In this document: positions 54,946 through 64,000 of the stretch, piece by piece
How positions within the stretch are numbered: the stretch's first letter is position 1
Layout: every line of letters starts with the position of its first letter
Assembly: GCA_020635035.1 (NCBI GenBank)
Contig: JACKAO010000002.1
Location: forward strand, 248,001-312,000
Direction of reading: 5' to 3'
DNA length: 64,000 bases
Origin: Calditrichia bacterium
GTDB lineage: Bacteria; Calditrichota; Calditrichia; Calditrichales; J004
The notes under the pieces: generated by a model
Database searches by the model: none
Seen by the model: the letters and a program-made list of their open reading frames with translations, nothing else
Told to the model about the DNA's origin: nothing
Position numbers and translations under genes: made by a program

Positions 54946-57405
54946 TTACTCTTCTGTTTCTGGTTCTTCTGTTTCGTCATCTGCTTCACTCTGAACCACC
55001 GGAGAAATATCACTTACCCGATCGCCATCATCCAACCGAATCATTCTAACACCCTGAGTATTTCTTCCAATAATGCTCAATTGTTCAACACGTTGGCGGA
55101 TAACAATTCCCTTTTCGGTGATTATCATGATATCTTCTGAATCGCCTACTTTAATCGCTTTTGCTAGTTTACCGGTTTTATCCGTTATATTCATTGCAAT
55201 GATACCACTTCCACCCCGGTGCTGCATTCTAAATTCATTGATTTGTGTACGCTTACCATACCCATTTTCAGAAAGCGTTAGCAGGTATAATTCCGGATCA
55301 ACAACAGCCATAGCTATAACCTGATCATCTTTTTTTAGCCTTATGGCTCTGACCCCGGTAGAATTCCTGCCCATAGACCTAACATCATTTTCGTTAAAAC
55401 GAATGGCTTTTCCATTTCGGGTAATAACAAGTACGTCATCATTTCCGGTGGTTATGCTTGCATTTATTAGTTTATCATCTTCCCTGATATTAATAGCGAT
55501 GATGCCGCCTTTTCTGGGTCTTGAAAATTTTTCAAGTTCTGTTTTCTTTATAATACCCTGGTGTGTAACCATTGTAATGTATCCACCCATTTCAAAATTC
55601 CTGACAGCCAGAAATGCCTGGATTTTTTCATTTTGTTCAATGTCAATCAGGTTAATAATTGATCTTCCACGTGCCGTTTTACTTGTTTGCGGTATATTGT
55701 AAACCTTAAGCCAGTAGCAACGTCCCCGATCTGTAAAAAATAAGATATAATCATGCGTACTTGCCACAAAAAGATGCTCAATAAAATCTTCATCTTTTAT
55801 TGTAGCGCCGGAAACACCACGGCCTCCACGATTTTGGGTTTTATATGCTTGTGTTGAAAATCTTTTTATGAATCCGCCGTGTGAAATTGTAATAACCATC
55901 TCTTCTTCGGTTATCAGATCTTCAAAGGCAATTTCTTCATAATTTTCAATTATTTCTGTTCTGCGTTCATCAGCATACTTATTTGAAATCTCGTCCAATT
56001 CTTCTTTGATTATCGAGAATTGTCTGTCTTTACTAGCAAGAATTTCATTGAGTTCTTTTATAAGCACCAAGAGTTCCTGGTACTCCTGTTCAATTTTATC
56101 ACGTTCCAGTCCGGTTAATCTTTGCAAACGCATATCCAAAATAGCTTTTGCCTGGATTTCAGATAATCCGAAACGGCTCATCAATTTATCTCTTGCATCA
56201 ACCGGATCGTTGGCATTACGAATAAGACTTACTATCTCATCAATATTATCAATGGCGATTCTTAAGCCTTCTAATATATGCGCACGTTTTTCTGCCTGAT
56301 CAAGTTCAAACTGTGTACGTCGTACAATGACATCAATCCGGTGGTTTATGAAATGATGAATTATTTCTTTTAACCCTAAAACTTTTGGTTCGCCATTAAC
56401 CAACGCCAGCATGTTAATTCCAAATGTAACCTGCATCTGGCTATGTTTATACAGCAAATTAAGAATCGCGTCAGGATCAACGTCTTTTTTCAGTTCGATT
56501 ACAATACGCAGACCTTCGCGATCCGATTCATCCCTGAGATCGGAAATTCCTTCAATTTTTTTCTCTTTGATCAATTCAACAATTTTGTTGAGCAGATTAA
56601 GTTTATTGACCTGATAAGGAATCTCAGTAACTATGATCCGCATTCTGCCGTTTTTCATTTCTTCAACTTCAGAACGTGCGCGAACGCGTGCTTTTCCTCT
56701 ACCGGTAAGATAGGCCCGTTTTATTTCTTCTATTCCATATATAATGCCTGCTGTAGGAAAATCGGGTCCTTTAATAAACTGCATTAAGTCAAGAGTTTCA
56801 ATTTCCGGATTATCTATTGTAGCCTTTACAGCATCAATTATTTCTTTGAGATTATGCGGGGGAATATTTGTCGCCATCCCCACAGCGATACCTGTTGAAC
56901 CATTTAGCAACAAGTGCGGAATTCTTGCAGGGAGTACGGTGGGTTCATCCAGCGTATCATCAAAATTTCTGGAGAAAGAAACAGTATTTTTATCAATATC
57001 AGCCAGCAATTCATCAGATATCTGGTCCATACGGACTTCGGTATAACGCATTGCAGCTGGTGAATCTCCATCGATTGATCCGAAGTTTCCCTGTCCATCA
57101 ACTAGGGGATATCGCAGAGAAAAATCCTGAACCATTCTAACAATCGTATCATAAACAGCCGCATCACCATGCGGATGATATTTCCCTAAAACTTCACCCA
57201 CAATACGGGCACTTTTTTTATAGGGACGACTATAAGACATTGCCAGTTCACGCATACCATATAGTACACGTCTGTGAACTGGTTTTAAACCATCACGAAC
57301 ATCAGGAAGCGCCCTTGAAACGATTACTGACATGGAGTAATCGAGATAGGACTCCTTCATTTCATCTTCAATTAATCTTGGTAATATTTTTTCGTTTTCA
57401 GCCAT
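54946..57405 (-). CDS. gyrA: DNA gyrase subunit A
   Basis: The 819-aa protein has the breakage-reunion domain with catalytic Tyr121 in [10 protein letters not shown] and the C-terminal DNA-wrapping blades with a gyrase box QNRGGRG, which separates it from ParC. With GyrB it introduces negative supercoils. The quinolone-binding loop reads [10 protein letters not shown]: Ala82 replaces the usual Ser (Ser83 in E. coli numbering). The C-terminus is acidic. It follows gyrB by 14 bp. Confidence 0.97.
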   Translation of the reverse strand: MAENEKILPRLIEDEMKESYLDYSMSVIVSRALPDVRDGLKPVHRRVLYGMRELAMSYSRPYKKSARIVGEVLGKYHPHGDAAVYDTIVRMVQDFSLRYPLVDGQGNFGSIDGDSPAAMRYTEVRMDQISDELLADIDKNTVSFSRNFDDTLDEPTVLPARIPHLLLNGSTGIAVGMATNIPPHNLKEIIDAVKATIDNPEIETLDLMQFIKGPDFPTAGIIYGIEEIKRAYLTGRGKARVRARSEVEEMKNGRMRIIVTEIPYQVNKLNLLNKIVELIKEKKIEGISDLRDESDREGLRIVIELKKDVDPDAILNLLYKHSQMQVTFGINMLALVNGEPKVLGLKEIIHHFINHRIDVIVRRTQFELDQAEKRAHILEGLRIAIDNIDEIVSLIRNANDPVDARDKLMSRFGLSEIQAKAILDMRLQRLTGLERDKIEQEYQELLVLIKELNEILASKDRQFSIIKEELDEISNKYADERRTEIIENYEEIAFEDLITEEEMVITISHGGFIKRFSTQAYKTQNRGGRGVSGATIKDEDFIEHLFVASTHDYILFFTDRGRCYWLKVYNIPQTSKTARGRSIINLIDIEQNEKIQAFLAVRNFEMGGYITMVTHQGIIKKTELEKFSRPRKGGIIAINIREDDKLINASITTGNDDVLVITRNGKAIRFNENDVRSMGRNSTGVRAIRLKKDDQVIAMAVVDPELYLLTLSENGYGKRTQINEFRMQHRGGSGIIAMNITDKTGKLAKAIKVGDSEDIMIITEKGIVIRQRVEQLSIIGRNTQGVRMIRLDDGDRVSDISPVVQSEADDETEEPETEE

Positions 57406-57419
57406 TATTGTAGGTACCT

Positions 57420-59627
<2,208 letters not shown>

Positions 59628-59631
<4 letters not shown>

Positions 59632-60743
59632 TTTTTTGCACCTGATCCCGATATGTGAATTAAACTTTTAGAATCATTAACTATTTGATCAAATTTATTA
59701 TTATGTGTTGTTGTAATAAATGTTTGACCCTGGTTTCTGATTAATGTCAGTAAATTTTCAATTCGACTATTATCAAGTTCTCCAAAAATATCATCAAGAA
59801 GAACAAGGGGCTTTTTATCTGAAATTTCTTTAATATAATTGCTTTCTAAAATTTTAAGGGACAATAAAAAAGATTTATTTTCACCCTGTGACGCATGTGT
59901 TTTAAAAGAATATTCATCTTTTAGAAAGTCAAGATCATCACGATGTGGTCCTATCATAGAAGTTTGCCTTTTTATTTCTGTATCCCGATAATTAAACAAA
60001 CATTCCTTTAAACCGTTTTCTATACCTGCTTTATCCATCATAAAATTTAAAGAATATAAATGTGCATTATATTTTATCGATATGTTTTCCGTTTTACCGG
60101 AAATTTTATTATATACTGTACAAATATTTTTATTTAAAAATTCCACAAATTTTAATCGGTGTAAAATTATTAAAGTCCCATATTCAACAATCTGATTATT
60201 CCATACCGATAAATTTTCATATAAGTTTTTATCTGCATCAGAATTTAAGAGTTTATTCTTTTGCAAAATACATTTTTTGTATCTTTGCAAACTTTGTAAA
60301 TAACCTGGATATAGTTGTGATAATAATACATCAAGGAATTTTCTCCTGGATGTTGGAAAGCCTGATGTTAGTTCTATGTCATCCAGGGAAAGCAGAATTA
60401 CAGGTAAATTGCCAATAATTTCAGAGAAAAGTTTTACTTTAGTTTTATTGAAGAAAGCATGCTTTCCTTCATTTTTAGAAAAATAGATCCGCGTACTTTG
60501 TTCTCTTCTTTCCTGATCTTCAAATTCACCAAATATATTAAAAAATTCTGATTCGTTTTTTAGGGAAATAGTATCGTTTTTAGCTCTGAAACTTTTTGTC
60601 AGAGATAAATAGTAAATTGCTTCAAGTATTGTTGTTTTTCCTTGTCCGTTGAGTCCGTAAATAATATTTATTTCAGGATGAAATTGTAATTTCAGTAAAT
60701 CAAAAATTCTGAAATTTTCAATACTCAAGTTTTTAAGAAGCAT
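59628..60743 (-). CDS. recF: DNA replication/repair protein RecF
   Basis: The 371-aa protein has the N-terminal LKNLSIENFRIF, Walker A GLNGQGKTT (residue about 30-38), TIYYLSLTKSFR-type IYYLSLTKSFR, a QGENKSFLLSLKI signature-like region and Walker B LVLLDDIFGELD. RecF binds gapped DNA and loads RecA through RecOR. It begins directly after the dnaN stop with no spacer and overlaps the dciA start by 4 bp. Confidence 0.95.
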
Positions 60744-61856
60744 TTAATTAATTCGAACAGGCATAATCAACATTACTAAATCGACCTGTTCATTATCACT
60801 ATCCGGAAAAATTAGAGCTGGACCATCTGCATCATTTACTTTTAATAGTATTTTTTCACTATCCATATGACGCAATATGTCTATCAGGTAATTTGCATTA
60901 TATGCTATATCAAGATTTTCAAAAGTGTATTTGCATGAAATATTTTCATTGGCTTCACCACCAAAATCTATATCCTGTGCAGAAACATTTATATTATTTG
61001 AACTTAAAGAAAGCTTTATTTGTGATGTTATTGGGTTAGAAAATAATGAAACTCTTTTTACTGATGAAATAAATCCATTTCTATCAACTTCTAACTCTTT
61101 AGAAAAATCAGCTGGTATAACACGGTCATAATCCGGGTACGGTTCATTGATAATTCTTGAATAAATTTTGGTGTCTGGTAATTCAAATAATACATGATTT
61201 TCACTAAGTGTTATTTGCTGTGTTCCATTCTCGGGAAGATTCCTTGCAACAAAATTTAATGCTTTTGTCGGAATAATTAGATCTCTTTTATTACCATTTC
61301 CCTGAAAATCTTTATTTATTATTTTTACAAGACGGTGACCGTCTGTTGCTACCATCCTATATTCTGAATCCATAACCTGACAAAGAACACCGGTCAATGC
61401 TGGTCTAAAATGATCAGTAGAACATGCAAAAATTGTTTTCTCAATCATTTTTTTTAAGACGTTGTTCTGAATTTTAATGTTAGACGAAGCATCTACAGCA
61501 GGAATCGATGGAAATTCTGTTTTATCTTCACCGGATAATTTATATTCACCCATTTCTGATTTAATAATAATTTTGTGATTTTGATCTGAAGAAAAATTAA
61601 TATTAACATTGGGCAATTCTCTTATAATATCTAAAAGTAATTTTCCTGGCACTGTTACATCACCATCTTCATTCGACGTGCATTCTGTCCAGGAAATTTG
61701 TGTTATTTCTAAATCTGTAGCTGTTATCGATAAAGTATTATTTTTTGAAGAAATGAGAACATTATATAAAATTTCTACAGTAGATTTGGAAGGTATAACA
61801 TTAATTACCTTTTGTAATGCTTTAAATATATTATCTCTTGAAACTGAAAAATTCAT
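60744..61856 (-). CDS. dnaN: DNA polymerase III sliding clamp (beta subunit)
   Basis: The 370-aa protein has the three-domain clamp pattern, including MNFSVSRDNIFKALQKVINV at the start, VATDGHRLVKI, INEPYPDYDRVIP and the C-terminal LVMLIMPVRIN. It forms the ring that tethers polymerases to DNA. A GGAGG ribosome site lies just upstream. It is the first gene left of the putative origin and heads the dnaN-recF-dciA-gyrB-gyrA-rex run. Confidence 0.97.
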   Translation of the reverse strand: MNFSVSRDNIFKALQKVINVIPSKSTVEILYNVLISSKNNTLSITATDLEITQISWTECTSNEDGDVTVPGKLLLDIIRELPNVNINFSSDQNHKIIIKSEMGEYKLSGEDKTEFPSIPAVDASSNIKIQNNVLKKMIEKTIFACSTDHFRPALTGVLCQVMDSEYRMVATDGHRLVKIINKDFQGNGNKRDLIIPTKALNFVARNLPENGTQQITLSENHVLFELPDTKIYSRIINEPYPDYDRVIPADFSKELEVDRNGFISSVKRVSLFSNPITSQIKLSLSSNNINVSAQDIDFGGEANENISCKYTFENLDIAYNANYLIDILRHMDSEKILLKVNDADGPALIFPDSDNEQVDLVMLIMPVRIN

Positions 61857-61989
61857 TAATCCTCCATGCAGTGCAATATAAGCGAGAAAAATTAATCAAA
61901 TACAATAATAATATCAATTATTTTAAAAGCCATAAGAAACTCAATTTTTACTTTCTAATATAATATAATATTTTAAATCAAATAGTAAT

Positions 61990-62300
61990 ATATAGTATGC
62001 AGTGTAGATATGTTGATAACTTCTGAAGTTGTAAATATTAAAAGAATTTTATTAAAAAAATTATGTAGATAACATGTATAAAAAGTTACACTGTAAAGTT
62101 GTTTTAAACATGTTGTTTAAGTTTTTAATAAAAAATATTTAAAAATAAACATTTTATTAACATAAGTATCAAGTATATATTTTACTATATAAATTATTGT
62201 TTTTATTTAAATTATATAAAAATTATTTTATTTTTTAATATTATTATTGTTTAAAACTTTTTTGTAAAAGAGTTTTGGATAATTGAATAAGCTGTATTTA
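61990..62300. other. Putative chromosomal replication origin (oriC); the gap 61857-62332 holds no gene
   Basis: The 476-bp gap between divergent dnaN and rpmH is extremely AT-rich. Matches to TGTGGATAA with one mismatch occur at 62011-62019 (TGTTGATAA), 62064-62072 (TGTAGATAA) and 62274-62282 (TTTGGATAA), all in one orientation. A two-mismatch site lies at 62003-62011. Long A/T-only tracts, candidate DNA-unwinding sequence, fill about 62105-62265. Flanking genes dnaN-recF-gyrB and rpmH-rnpA-yidC are the classic origin set, transcribed away from the gap. No open frame of useful size is in it, and the promoters of dnaN and rpmH must also lie here. Confidence 0.7.
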
Positions 62301-62332
62301 AATTATCGTTCTGTCTTTAAAAAGGAGGATAA

Positions 62333-62491
62333 ATGAAAAGAACGTTTCAACCAAGCAATAGAAAAAGAAAAAACAAACATGGATTCAGAGAAAGAATGAG
62401 TTCCAAAAATGGTCGTGCTGTATTGGCTAGAAGAAGAGCAAAGGGAAGAAAGAAATTAACTGTGAGTGATGAATTTAATAAAACAGCATAA
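62333..62491 (+). CDS. rpmH: 50S ribosomal protein L34
   Basis: The 52-aa protein begins [18 protein letters not shown] and contains [19 protein letters not shown], matching bacterial L34 along its whole conserved length. It carries an 8-residue C-terminal tail (SDEFNKTA) beyond the usual end at KLTV. A strong AAAGGAGG ribosome site lies 5 bp upstream. The tail region overlaps the start of rnpA in another frame. Confidence 0.97.
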   Translation: MKRTFQPSNRKRKNKHGFRERMSSKNGRAVLARRRAKGRKKLTVSDEFNKTA

Positions 62492-62804
62492 TTGTTATTC
62501 CCTTTCTAACAGGGAAGAGATTTCTTTTATATTAAAATATGGGACAAAGAGAAGTACTCGTTTTGGTCCCGTTTTTTTTTATTCCGATTCCGGCTCTGAT
62601 ATTAAAATTGCTATCCTTATAAAAAAATCAATAGGTAAAGCGTATTATAGAAATTATATAAAAAGAATTATTAGATTTTATATAAGAACTGATTTCACCC
62701 TGTTAGAGAAATATAACAGGGTGATTTTTTTATATAAAAACACTGAAAATATTACTTATAAGAATTTAAAAAATGAGTACTTAAAAAAGCTCGTTTTTGT
62801 TTAA
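62466..62804 (+). CDS. rnpA: Ribonuclease P protein component
   Basis: The 112-aa protein has the RNase P motif as [20 protein letters not shown] (the RNR-type box) and an N-terminal [14 protein letters not shown]. It binds RNase P RNA and helps 5' tRNA maturation. Start is GTG at 62466 or ATG at 62469. Both lie inside the last codons of rpmH, so the genes overlap by about 23-26 bp, suggesting coupled translation. yidC starts 23 bp after the stop; no yidD lies between. Confidence 0.92.
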   Translation: MMNLIKQHNCYSLSNREEISFILKYGTKRSTRFGPVFFYSDSGSDIKIAILIKKSIGKAYYRNYIKRIIRFYIRTDFTLLEKYNRVIFLYKNTENITYKNLKNEYLKKLVFV

Positions 62805-62827
62805 TATAAAAAGTTAGGTTTAAAAAG

Positions 62828-64000
62828 ATGGATAAAAAATCTCTATTTGCGATGCTTTTGATAGCAGTAATACTTTTACTTCTGCCATATTATCAGGAAT
62901 ACATATTAGGAATAAAACCTGATCAAGAACAATATGTAAAACAGGATTCTGTTCTGGTTCCTGATAAAACTAATTTGAAGAAAGAAGATTCTGTAAAAAA
63001 AGTTAATTTTGAAGAGAATAGCAAAAAAGATTTAATGGTTCCATCTGTTGATATTTATCAAAATGACTCATTAGAAAAAACGATTACGATAGAAACTGTA
63101 AATTACATTGTAAAATTATCTAACAGAGGTGGTGGAAGTTTAAAAGACTTTATCCTTAAAAAATATACAAAGTACGATTCCAGTCTTGTTAATATGATTT
63201 CTGATAATCTTAAAAATAATCTGACACTAACATTTCAGGAAACCGGTGGCAGTTATATTGATACAAAAAATTATATTTATAATGCATCTACAAAGTTAGA
63301 AAAAAAGAAATTACTGGATAATGAAGAATATAAAATTGTATATACACTCAATTATAATGGATCTGAAATAAAAAAAGAATTTACTTTTTTTGATAATGCT
63401 TATCACATCGACTTAGATATTTCCTTTTCTAATCCTGGTATTTTACTAAACAACCAATATCAAATTAACTGGATAAATGGTTTACCTTCCACAGAATCTT
63501 ATGTTGAAGATGATAATCAGTATAGTCAGGCATTTGCATACATGGGAGGTGAGTTAGAAGACTATTCAATTAGTGATCCGGGGGAAACAGAAGTAACAAC
63601 ATTTTCTGGCAATGCAGATTGGATTGCGATTAGAACAAAATATTTTATTACAAGTGTTTCTGTATTGAATGCTAATGTGTCAAATGGCATTTATTTTAAA
63701 GGCCTTGGAATAGAACACGAAAATTATACACAGAAATTATATAATACTGGTTTTTATGCACAATATAATTCTTCAAGAGGGGATGATTCTTATAGAATTT
63801 TTATTGGTCCATTAGATAATAAAGAATTAGGTAAATATGATAACAATTTAGATGAACTAATTATGAATAATGGGGCATATGAAAGATTTTTCAGACCTGT
63901 TAGCAAATTAATTTTACCAATTCTTGAATTTTTTCATTCATTTATACCCAATTGGGGTGTCGTAATTATAATTTTTTCTATTCTTGTTAAACTTATTGTT
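62828..64000 (+). CDS. yidC: Membrane protein insertase YidC (3' end outside window)
   Basis: This is a partial gene: 391 codons are visible from the ATG at 62828. The N-terminal transmembrane helix (residues about 5-22, LFAMLLIAVILLLLPYY) is followed by a Lys/Asp-rich linker. A large beta-supersandwich periplasmic domain comes next (VNYIVKLSNRGGGSLKDFILKKY, DWIAIRTKYFITS). The start of the insertase core is visible (FFRPVSKLILPILEFFHSFIPNWGVVIIIFSILVK). YidC inserts and folds inner-membrane proteins with or without SecYEG. The periplasmic domain is of the Gram-negative type. Confidence 0.95.
   Translation, partial: MDKKSLFAMLLIAVILLLLPYYQEYILGIKPDQEQYVKQDSVLVPDKTNLKKEDSVKKVNFEENSKKDLMVPSVDIYQNDSLEKTITIETVNYIVKLSNRGGGSLKDFILKKYTKYDSSLVNMISDNLKNNLTLTFQETGGSYIDTKNYIYNASTKLEKKKLLDNEEYKIVYTLNYNGSEIKKEFTFFDNAYHIDLDISFSNPGILLNNQYQINWINGLPSTESYVEDDNQYSQAFAYMGGELEDYSISDPGETEVTTFSGNADWIAIRTKYFITSVSVLNANVSNGIYFKGLGIEHENYTQKLYNTGFYAQYNSSRGDDSYRIFIGPLDNKELGKYDNNLDELIMNNGAYERFFRPVSKLILPILEFFHSFIPNWGVVIIIFSILVKLIV

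Noticed and set aside
55073..57140. Several open frames of 80-120 codons on the plus strand opposite gyrA
   Set aside because: They mirror the codon pattern of a highly conserved gene, have no ribosome sites and show no recognisable protein features.
62105..62265. Small RNA or small protein gene in the AT-rich gap
   Set aside because: The stretch is nearly all A/T with no stable fold, ribosome site or open frame, fitting an unwinding element better.

Overview
The window is about 64 kb of an AT-rich, Gram-negative-type bacterial chromosome. Many secreted proteins end in the sorting domain with the signature NYPNPFNP, or in a related VVPNPY form. Together with several PorV/PorQ-type outer-membrane proteins, TonB-dependent receptors carrying an N-terminal carboxypeptidase-regulatory-like domain, and an LpxH homologue, this points to a didermic FCB-superphylum bacterium with a type IX secretion system (T9SS). 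The style resembles Calditrichota, Ignavibacteriota or KSB1-like lineages, but that placement is an inference. I saw no phage, insertion sequence, CRISPR array, tRNA or rRNA.

Region 1 (1-26.6 kb) is a cell-surface and secretion region. It opens with a partial GH13 alpha-amylase-family enzyme and a T9SS-tagged GHL10-type glycoside hydrolase. An FG-GAP/propeller T9SS protein follows. Then come two paralogous outer-membrane modules in tandem on the minus strand. Module A (24632 down to 16006) is TonB receptor, 1145-aa sorting-domain protein, PorV-like barrel and SurA-like lipoprotein. Module B (15831 down to 7204) is TonB receptor, lipoprotein, 692-aa sorting-domain protein, PorV-like barrel and IPT/TIG-propeller lipoprotein. 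A second FG-GAP T9SS protein is divergent from module A. This repeated receptor / sorting-domain protein / PorV arrangement is the best candidate here for a poorly described system.

Region 2 (26.6-39 kb) is mostly housekeeping: lpxH, a DJ-1/PfpI protein, a DUF1611/DgcN-type protein, a ComEA-like HhH protein, grpE-dnaJ, ftsEX with a methyltransferase, then on the plus strand a BatA/vWA membrane protein, hflX and a secreted propeller. A 143-bp inverted-repeat element sits between the convergent FG-GAP gene and lpxH.

Region 3 (39-46.5 kb) is one tightly packed minus-strand gene run. It consists of a coiled-coil membrane protein, a degenerate PilM-like protein, a PilN/PilO-like protein, rsmD, coaD, pta, an FmdB-type zinc ribbon and a eukaryotic-type citrate synthase. 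Region 4 (46.6-54.3 kb) holds a HEAT-repeat/cyclophilin fusion lipoprotein, two TPR proteins, an orphan histidine kinase, an ECF sigma factor, an unrecognised exported protein and mtnA.

Region 5 (54.3-64 kb) is the replication-origin neighbourhood. On the minus strand, dnaN-recF-dciA-gyrB-gyrA-rex run left. On the plus strand, rpmH-rnpA-yidC run right. Between them lies a 476-bp, extremely AT-rich gap with several DnaA-box-like sites, a likely oriC. dnaA itself is not in its usual place here.
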